Shown: positions 1-4,828 of the stretch, one piece after another
How positions within the stretch are numbered: position 1 is the first letter of the stretch
Layout of the letters: the number at the start of each line of letters is the position of its first letter
Assembly (NCBI GenBank): GCA_021163455.1
Contig: JAGGWT010000119.1
Location: 1-5,886 of the forward strand
Length of the DNA stretch: 5,886 bases
From: Thermoplasmata archaeon
GTDB lineage: Archaea; Thermoplasmatota; E2; DHVEG-1; B18-G2
Direction: 5' to 3'
Made by a program: the position numbers and the translations under genes
Notes under the pieces: model-generated
Seen by the model: only the letters and a program-made list of their open reading frames with translations
The model's database searches: none
What the model was told of the DNA's origin: nothing

Positions 1-345
1 GTCAATCTTGGTACGTCAGATATAGAGATAGCAAAGAAGATAGCCAGAGCAGTAAGGCACAGCAGCGGAGGATACAGGTATGTCAAAGCCATGGGTTTCG
101 AAATAAAAGAGAGAGGCATTGTTCAGGTTTCTATGAATCTGACAAACTATCAGAAAACACCTATATTCAGGGTTTTCGAGACGATAAAAAACGAGGCGGA
201 GAGATATGGAGTTCCGGTTATAGGTAGCGAGATAGTGGGGCTTGTTCCTCTCGAAGCACTTATTATGGTTGCTGATCACTATCTACGACTGGAGAACTTT
301 TCAATAGATCAGGTTCTCGAGAAGAGACTGCTGGAGGTGGAGTGA
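1..345 (+). CDS. ftcD: Glutamate formimidoyltransferase, C-terminal part (5' end outside window)
   Basis: This enzyme transfers the formimino group of N-formimino-L-glutamate to tetrahydrofolate, giving 5-formimino-THF and glutamate, in the cytoplasm. The frame is open from base 1 and gives 114 residues before TGA at 343-345. Family enzymes are about 300 residues, so roughly the last third is present. The conserved C-terminal block is clear: RYVKAMG, then ERGIVQVSMNLTNY, then TPIFRVFETIK, then ERYGVPVIGSEIVGLVPLEAL. It is the first half of the reaction pair completed by the next gene; in mammals the two domains are fused (FTCD), whereas here they are separate adjacent genes. Such enzymes sit in histidine breakdown, and some are known to recycle 5-formyl-THF instead, so the in vivo substrate is not settled by sequence. 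Family identification is firm. Confidence 0.93.
   Translation, partial: VNLGTSDIEIAKKIARAVRHSSGGYRYVKAMGFEIKERGIVQVSMNLTNYQKTPIFRVFETIKNEAERYGVPVIGSEIVGLVPLEALIMVADHYLRLENFSIDQVLEKRLLEVE
333..339 (+). promoter_or_regulatory. Shine-Dalgarno site for the cyclodeaminase gene
   Basis: GGAGGTG is a near-full complement of the archaeal 16S rRNA 3' end and lies 5 bases before ATG 345, inside the end of the upstream coding sequence. It decides the start in favour of ATG 345 over the adjoining GTG 342. Confidence 0.8.
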
Positions 346-971
346 TGAAACTGATAGAGATGAAACTGAAAGATTTCATAGAAGAGCTTTCTTCAGACAG
401 CCCGGCGCCTGGCGGGGGGAGTGTTGCTGCGCTCGCTGGTGCACTTTCTTCTGCTTTATCCTCGATGGTGTGTAATCTTACCATAGGGAAAGAAAAATAC
501 AAGGATGTCGAGTATGACATGGAGAAGATTCTGGATAGGGTAGAGGATATCAGGGAGAGATTCATGGAACTCATAGACAGAGATACGGAAGCTTTTAACA
601 GGGTGATGGAAGCTTTTAAACTTCCTAAGAATACAGAGGAGGAGAAAAAAATCAGAAAGGAGAAGATACAGGATGCATTAAAGGGAGCTGCACTTGTCCC
701 CCTTGAAACAGCCAGAATGTGTGCTGAAATGATAGAATTGTGCAAGGAGATCGCAGAGAAAGGAAACAAGAATTCCATAACAGATGTTGGTGTGGCAGCA
801 ATAATGGCAAAAGCTGGTCTGGAGTCGGCAATCCTGAATGTTAAGATTAATCTTAAGTCAATAAACGATGAGAACTTTATAGAAAGTTTATTATATGAAA
901 TTGACATATTAAAGAATAACATAGAGGAAGTGATGAAGGATGTCGAGGAAATCGTTTCATCGCATGTTTAG
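345..971 (+). CDS. Formiminotransferase-cyclodeaminase domain protein (formimino-THF cyclodeaminase / methenyl-THF cyclohydrolase)
   Basis: This is a stand-alone cyclodeaminase of 208 residues, the usual size for the FTCD C-terminal domain family. The family converts 5-formimino-THF to 5,10-methenyl-THF with release of ammonia; some members act as methenyl-THF cyclohydrolases. Visible hallmarks are the glycine-rich PAPGGGSVAALAGALSSAL near residues 20-38, LIDRDTEAFNRVMEAF near 78-93 and TDVGVAAIMAKAG around 146-158. The protein is otherwise mostly helical, as expected. I chose ATG 345 over GTG 342 because GGAGGTG at 333-339 then lies 5 bases upstream; GTG 342 would leave only 2. The start overlaps the preceding stop by one base (TGATG), indicating a translationally coupled operon. 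The 3' end overlaps the next gene. Cyclodeaminase and cyclohydrolase roles cannot be separated from sequence, but the neighbouring formimidoyltransferase favours the former. Confidence 0.92.
   Translation: MKLIEMKLKDFIEELSSDSPAPGGGSVAALAGALSSALSSMVCNLTIGKEKYKDVEYDMEKILDRVEDIRERFMELIDRDTEAFNRVMEAFKLPKNTEEEKKIRKEKIQDALKGAALVPLETARMCAEMIELCKEIAEKGNKNSITDVGVAAIMAKAGLESAILNVKINLKSINDENFIESLLYEIDILKNNIEEVMKDVEEIVSSHV
841..856. repeat. Perfect 16-base palindrome inside the cyclodeaminase gene
   Basis: TTAAGATTAATCTTAA reads identically on both strands. It lies within the cyclodeaminase reading frame (encoding KINLK and flanks), about 30 bases upstream of a TATA-like box and 84 bases before the metallopeptidase start. 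It may be a protein-binding site for an internal promoter, or an accident of AT-rich coding sequence. I see no second copy in the window. Confidence 0.35.
887..897 (+). promoter_or_regulatory. Possible internal TATA box for the metallopeptidase gene
   Basis: TTTATTATATG inside the end of the cyclodeaminase gene resembles an archaeal TATA element. Transcription starting about 25 bases downstream would begin near 918-922, leaving a short leader before ATG 940 that could carry the GAGGA at 924-928. It would let the exported peptidase be expressed apart from the folate genes. It lies in AT-rich coding sequence, so chance resemblance is possible. Confidence 0.3.
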
Positions 972-2376
972 AACCTTTGCCATATTTGCCATAATGTTTA
1001 TTGTGGTATTTGTACCAACCATTGGGAAATCAGATGGTGACAAGGTCGTTATTGTAGTTAGAGTTTTGGATATAAGGGCTCTTTCCATAGATGGAGAGCC
1101 GTATTTCAAAGTTGAGGTTACCGCGGATGGTCAGGATATAGGTGCTGGCTACCATTCTATGGAGCATGGCTCAGAGATTGTACCTGTATGGCCTGTTGCC
1201 TACATGAGTGGCATACCATATGATAGAGATCAGCCAATAAACATAAAGATAAGATTATTTTTCCGTTATTCTCCCTTGGGAATATGGAAAGAATGTGATA
1301 TAAGTAAAGATGGGAAAGGTGTAGATATTTCTTATGATGTGAGAAGCGGAGAATGGACCGGCGAAGATTATCTCAATGATGGTAACGGGTATGGGCATAC
1401 TTCAGGATTTGAGGATGGGAACTACGAAGAAAACGACTGTGAAATATGGTTTGATATATACCAATTGAGAGGAGGGAGCTCTTTTCTTAATCCGGATAGG
1501 CTAACCTTGTGGGAACTTGTAAATGTCTACAATTTAGACCCGTACCAGAATTACGCAATTGTTGATAATGATGGCGATGGGATACCAACATCTTGGGAAG
1601 ATAAATATGGTTATGATCCTTTGTCCTATGACGACCATAAAAATCTGGACCCCGATAATGATGGGCTTGACAATGTGGAGGAATGGATGACAAGCAAATG
1701 GCTATCAGACCCTTTCAGCCAGGATATTTTTGTTGAGATCGATTTTATGAGAATGTGGAACCTAAATAAAATGTGCAGTTTTCCAGAAAAATCAAAATAT
1801 CTTGTATGGAGAGCATTTGCAAAACACAATATAACGCTCCATATAGACGATGGTTGTATGGGTGGGGGCGGTGAGGCTATTCCTTTTGATGGAAGACTTA
1901 TGGTAAATTCATTGAAAGAAATCAGAGAAAAATACTTCCTGCATGGCGATCCAAATAACTGGAGAAAGGGCGTTTTCCATTACGCTATAATAACATGTTT
2001 TGGTGTGCATGCCTTTAACAGACGAGTTGGGGGGATGGCTTTTTACACTGACAGCTTCTTTGTTGCTCAGATAAGACTAATGGCTTTGCATCCTATATTT
2101 TGTATAGAGGGATCGAATTACTATATCGCTTTCGCAGGTGCTTTTATGCATGAGCTCGGTCACAATCTTGGTATCTATAATGGGAATACACCAGGCTGCG
2201 ACAACAGAAATGCACAATTCCCATGGCAAAAGGATTTCTGGAAATACAGAAACTATAAAAGCTGCATGAATTACCAGTATGTTTACAGATTGGTCGACTA
2301 CTCAGATGGCTCGCACGGAGAAAATGACTTTGATGATTGGGGTCGGATAGACCTTACACTGATAAACTATGCATAA
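940..2376 (+). CDS. Secreted zinc metallopeptidase (metzincin-like) with C2-like and Ca-binding repeat regions
   Basis: A predicted exported peptidase of 478 residues. Residues 2-11 are basic (SRKSFHRMFR) and 12-26 hydrophobic, forming a signal peptide or N-terminal anchor. Residues ~33-175 look like a beta-rich, C2-like domain ending in CEIWFDIYQ. Acidic repeats DNDGDG (209-214) and DPDNDGLD (237-244) resemble thrombospondin type-3 calcium sites. QDIFVEIDFM (261-270) opens the catalytic part. The zinc motif is H404-E405-L-G-H408-N-L-G411, with a Met-turn candidate SCMNY (M443, Y445). Family members usually have His at the position held here by N414, so zinc binding may differ. Several cysteines fit an extracytoplasmic protein. 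The protein ends 35 residues after the Met-turn methionine, with no C-terminal anchor. ATG 940 overlaps the cyclodeaminase gene by 32 bases; ATG 964 is an alternative start but shortens the basic n-region. Substrate unknown; class is fairly secure, activity uncertain. Confidence 0.82.
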   Translation: MSRKSFHRMFRTFAIFAIMFIVVFVPTIGKSDGDKVVIVVRVLDIRALSIDGEPYFKVEVTADGQDIGAGYHSMEHGSEIVPVWPVAYMSGIPYDRDQPINIKIRLFFRYSPLGIWKECDISKDGKGVDISYDVRSGEWTGEDYLNDGNGYGHTSGFEDGNYEENDCEIWFDIYQLRGGSSFLNPDRLTLWELVNVYNLDPYQNYAIVDNDGDGIPTSWEDKYGYDPLSYDDHKNLDPDNDGLDNVEEWMTSKWLSDPFSQDIFVEIDFMRMWNLNKMCSFPEKSKYLVWRAFAKHNITLHIDDGCMGGGGEAIPFDGRLMVNSLKEIREKYFLHGDPNNWRKGVFHYAIITCFGVHAFNRRVGGMAFYTDSFFVAQIRLMALHPIFCIEGSNYYIAFAGAFMHELGHNLGIYNGNTPGCDNRNAQFPWQKDFWKYRNYKSCMNYQYVYRLVDYSDGSHGENDFDDWGRIDLTLINYA

Positions 2377-2383
2377 GCAATTA

Positions 2384-4153
2384 TCAATACATGCAGTAAT
2401 AGTACTCTCCAATCTCTCTTTGTTTTCTATCCATGTATGAATCAGGTTTATTGATCCTTGGTCTTTTTGTTTCTTCATCTCTTCTAAATGTAACGTTAAT
2501 GTTTTTCAGAAACATATTCATCCCCTCATGCAGTGAGTATGGGCCTTTGCCTATACCCTTTCTTCCAGGTTCTCCATCGAACACCATAAGAGCATCGCTT
2601 ACCATATCTATGAAATAGATGTCGTGGTCTACAATGAGAGCAGACCTACCCAGTTTCTCAACAACTCTTTTTATGACCTTTCCTGCCTTCATTCTTTGTT
2701 TGCTATCCAGATAAGCGGAAGGTTCGTCAAGAAGATACAGGTCTGCATCACGTGCAAGGCAGAGGGCAATAGCCAGTCTTTGAAGTTCACCGCCGGATAA
2801 AGATGATACACTTTTTTCCATCAGGTTTTTGATATCAAGAGCATCAAATATCTCTGCTTTATGAAATCCAGAGGTTATCAATTTCTCGGCAGTTGTCATT
2901 ACGATTTCAGCGACAGTTTCCTCGGTCTCTCCAGATAGGTACTGTGGTTTATAGCTCACTCTAATCTTTTTATCTATTTTACCCTCATCTGGTTTTATGA
3001 CACCGGCGAGCATCTTAATGAAAGTGGTTTTACCTATTGCGTTCGGACCAACAACACCAACCACTTCTCCACATCTTATTGTCCCTGACTCTACGGTGAG
3101 CTCAAATTCGGAAAATCTTTTTACCAGTTTTTCAAAGGTTACGAGAGGTACCGAATCAATCCTCTCTCTTGGAGGGTGTTCTTGGAATTCTATGGGTTCA
3201 GAGAATCTTATGTTTTCCTCCTTTAGATAGCCCGAGATGTAAGAGTTTATGGCATATCTCACGGGTTTGGCATGGGTAACGATACCATATGCGCCCTCCT
3301 CACCATAGAGAATATGAACAAAATCACAGACAAAATCAAGTATGGCAAGGTCATGTTCTACAACGATAACCTTTTTGTTTTTTGATAGCTCCATTATAGT
3401 TCTTGCTATATTGAGTCGCTGATGTATATCCAGATAGGAAGAAGGTTCATCGAAAAAATACATATCGGCATCCTTTATCATTGCAGCAGATATTGCGAGT
3501 ATCTGGAGTTCTCCGCCAGATAGATTGCGAATTTCTTTATCCATCATCGTTTCCATGTTCAGCTTTTGTGTTATCCAATCCAGTTTACCATTACTATCCA
3601 TTCTCCTTAGTACATCTTTCACTTTACCCTTTAGGATTTTTGGAATGCCGTCTATATACTGGGGCTTCACAACACATTTTATCTTCCCATCTACAAGTTC
3701 TCTGAAATGGTTATATATTTCTGTTCCCTTGAATTTCTCCAGAACAATATCCCATGAACTTTCTCCATCAATGTTCCCGAAATTGGGTACAAGGTTTCCT
3801 GATAGAATGTTTATGGCAGTGGTTTTGCCGATCGCATTCTGTCCAAGTATACCGATGCAATTCCCCTCTTTTGGTACAGGTAATCTGAATAATCTAAAAC
3901 CGTTTTTTCCATACTGATGAACCAGATGAGTTTCCAATGCTTCAGGTAAACCAACAATTTTTATTGCATTAAATGGACATTTTCGAACGCATATTCCACA
4001 GCCCACGCAGAGCTCCTCAGAAATTACAGGTTTTCCATCTTCCCCTATAACAATAGTTTCATCTCCAGTTCGTACTCTGGGGCAGTATTTTATACATTCC
4101 ATGGAGCATTTTTTTGGCTGGCACCTATCCTTGAGAACCGCCGCTATCCTCAT
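2384..4153 (-). CDS. abce1: ABCE1 / RNase L inhibitor family ribosome-recycling ATPase
   Basis: This cytoplasmic twin-ATPase splits ribosomes into subunits after termination, with release factor aRF1/Pelota. All parts are present in 589 residues, the normal archaeal size. Two [4Fe-4S] sites use C11, C16, C20, C24 and C49, C52, C55, C59. A Y-loop-like HQYGKNGF precedes NBD1, which has Walker A GQNAIGKTT (104-112), signature LSGGELQ (211-217), Walker B with DEPSSYLD (235-242) and H267. NBD2 has GPNAIGKTT (369-377), LSGGELQR (452-459), DEPSAYLD (476-483) and H510. The tail keeps the family ending RPRINKP...GEYYY, plus three extra residues (CMY). The frame extends 33 codons upstream to 4252, but I chose ATG 4153 because MRIAAVLKDRCQPKKC matches the family N-terminus and a TATA-like box lies 30 bases upstream. 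In NBD1 the residue after LSGGELQ is Ile218, where Arg is usual. It is convergent with the metallopeptidase gene. Confidence 0.97.
   Translation of the reverse strand: MRIAAVLKDRCQPKKCSMECIKYCPRVRTGDETIVIGEDGKPVISEELCVGCGICVRKCPFNAIKIVGLPEALETHLVHQYGKNGFRLFRLPVPKEGNCIGILGQNAIGKTTAINILSGNLVPNFGNIDGESSWDIVLEKFKGTEIYNHFRELVDGKIKCVVKPQYIDGIPKILKGKVKDVLRRMDSNGKLDWITQKLNMETMMDKEIRNLSGGELQILAISAAMIKDADMYFFDEPSSYLDIHQRLNIARTIMELSKNKKVIVVEHDLAILDFVCDFVHILYGEEGAYGIVTHAKPVRYAINSYISGYLKEENIRFSEPIEFQEHPPRERIDSVPLVTFEKLVKRFSEFELTVESGTIRCGEVVGVVGPNAIGKTTFIKMLAGVIKPDEGKIDKKIRVSYKPQYLSGETEETVAEIVMTTAEKLITSGFHKAEIFDALDIKNLMEKSVSSLSGGELQRLAIALCLARDADLYLLDEPSAYLDSKQRMKAGKVIKRVVEKLGRSALIVDHDIYFIDMVSDALMVFDGEPGRKGIGKGPYSLHEGMNMFLKNINVTFRRDEETKRPRINKPDSYMDRKQREIGEYYYCMY
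2461..2476 (+). terminator. Possible T-rich termination tract for the rightward operon
   Basis: GTCTTTTTGTTTCTTC lies about 85 bases past the metallopeptidase stop, inside the 3' end of the convergent ABCE1 gene. Archaeal polymerase stops at oligo-T tracts, and the 7-base gap between the two genes leaves no room for a terminator between them. Weak evidence only. Confidence 0.2.
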
Positions 4154-4179
4154 TACTGATTTTCTGGAAAAGGAAAACA

Positions 4180-4187
4180 GTTTAAAA
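4180..4187 (-). promoter_or_regulatory. TATA-like box of the ABCE1 gene (leaderless start likely)
   Basis: Read on the minus strand, TTTTAAAC is centred about 30 bases before the ABCE1 ATG at 4153. That spacing puts the transcription start at or next to the ATG. No Shine-Dalgarno sequence is seen before the ATG, which agrees with a leaderless mRNA. It also argues against starting the protein at the more distant ATG at 4252. Confidence 0.45.
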
Positions 4188-4205
4188 TGCTTATCAACAA
4201 CCATC

Positions 4206-4220
4206 AAAAAATTTTTGTAA
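4206..4220 (+). promoter_or_regulatory. AT-rich promoter candidate for the VIT-like gene
   Basis: AAAAAATTTTTGTAA is centred about 31 bases before ATG 4244. It is the only TATA-like stretch at the right distance, and no Shine-Dalgarno precedes the ATG, so a leaderless transcript is possible. It shares a 90-base divergent region with the ABCE1 promoter. The match to the TATA consensus is poor. Confidence 0.3.
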
Positions 4221-4243
4221 GCACAGTTTTCTATCTCTTTGTC

Positions 4244-4720
4244 ATGGAGCATTCTGTCAAGGTTGGACTAAGCTTTGGTCTATGTTCTGGAGTTATAACC
4301 ACTCTTGGACTAATAGTAGGTCTACATTCTGGCACAAATTCGAAATTGGCGGTTATAGGAGGAATCCTGACAATAGCTGTAGCAGACTCCCTGTCGGATG
4401 CTCTAGGAATACACATTTCTGAGGAAGCCGAGAATATCCACACTGCAAAGGAGGTATGGGTATCGACATTTTCCACATTCTTCTCAAAGTTGTTTTTTGC
4501 GCTAAGTTTTGTTATTCCTGTACTACTTTTAGACCTTAAAAGAGCTGTAATTGTGAGTATAATATGGGGTCTTGGTATTCTCTCCCTGTTTAGTTTCATG
4601 ATAGCAAAGGAGCAAAATGTGAAACCGTATAGGGTTATAGCGGAACACCTAGTTATTGCATCTTCTGTAATCATTTTATCTCGCTATATTGGCGAATGGA
4701 TAGCAATCACCTTTGGATAA
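4244..4720 (+). CDS. VIT1/CCC1-like five-helix membrane protein, probable metal ion transporter
   Basis: An integral membrane protein of 158 residues resembling the VIT1/CCC1 family, whose characterised members carry Fe2+ or Mn2+ across membranes. Hydrophobic segments lie at about 9-28, 35-58, 75-95, 100-121 and 131-155, the five helices expected. The first holds GLSFGLCSGVITTLGLIVGL, like the family's GL.DGL start. The second contains D48 and D52 (ADSLSDALGIHISEE), candidates for the metal path. The segment between helices 2 and 3 is only about 16 residues (EEAENIHTAKEVW), so the cytosolic Glu-rich metal-binding domain of plant VIT1 is absent. ATG 4244 is preferred over an upstream in-frame ATG at 4187 because the extra 19 residues are unlike the family and would overlap the ABCE1 promoter. 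Substrate and direction are unknown; short archaeal and bacterial relatives are usually annotated only by family. Confidence 0.78.
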   Translation: MEHSVKVGLSFGLCSGVITTLGLIVGLHSGTNSKLAVIGGILTIAVADSLSDALGIHISEEAENIHTAKEVWVSTFSTFFSKLFFALSFVIPVLLLDLKRAVIVSIIWGLGILSLFSFMIAKEQNVKPYRVIAEHLVIASSVIILSRYIGEWIAITFG

Positions 4721-4766
4721 AAATTTTACCCTCCACTTATTCAAAAGACGGCAGTATAACATGCGA

Positions 4767-4772
4767 TTTTTT
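4767..4772 (+). terminator. Possible oligo-T terminator of the VIT-like gene
   Basis: A run of six T residues, followed by CTT, lies about 47 bases after the VIT-like stop in the 108-base spacer. Archaeal transcription can end at such tracts without a hairpin. It directly adjoins the next gene's TATA box, so it could instead be an AT-rich flank of that promoter. Confidence 0.25.
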
Positions 4773-4780
4773 CTTATAAA
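4773..4780 (+). promoter_or_regulatory. TATA box of the lysine 6-transaminase gene
   Basis: CTTATAAA is the best TATA match in the window. It predicts a transcription start about 25 bases downstream, near 4802-4806, and a leader of about 25 bases before ATG 4829. The leader carries GGGGGT at 4818-4823 as a possible ribosome binding site. Confidence 0.55.
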
Positions 4781-4795
4781 CCGATACAATTTTAT

Positions 4796-4820
4796 CCCGT
4801 TATCAGATTCGGAAAACGGG
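4796..4820 (+). promoter_or_regulatory. Inverted repeat covering the start region and RBS of the lysine transaminase gene
   Basis: CCCGTT (4796-4801) and AACGGG (4815-4820) form a perfect 6-base inverted repeat with a 13-base centre. It lies between the TATA box and the ATG, across the predicted transcription start, and its right arm runs into the G-rich likely ribosome binding site. Such a position suits a repressor operator. As RNA, a hairpin would need the left arm transcribed, meaning a start at or before 4796. Confidence 0.35.
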
Positions 4821-4828
4821 GGTCAATC

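Noticed and set aside
263..922. A 219-codon open frame on the minus strand opposite the cyclodeaminase gene
   Set aside because: It is fully antisense to a gene with clear family motifs, is rich in Ser, Phe and Ile as expected for a shadow frame, and shows no recognisable domain or start signal.
3525..3917. Plus-strand frames inside the ABCE1 gene, including one of 130 codons
   Set aside because: They lie wholly inside ABCE1, whose minus-strand protein matches its family end to end.
4177..4229. A direct repeat ACAGTTT (4177-4183 and 4223-4229) in the ABCE1/VIT divergent promoter region
   Set aside because: Seven bases in an AT-rich stretch with only two copies is too short to call an operator.
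4154..4252. A 33-codon N-terminal extension of ABCE1
   Set aside because: The extra residues do not resemble the family, would overlap the VIT-like start, and the TATA-like box at 4180-4187 would then lie inside the gene.
4231..4674. A 147-codon open frame on the minus strand opposite the VIT-like gene
   Set aside because: It is antisense to a membrane protein with a convincing five-helix pattern and has no recognisable motif.
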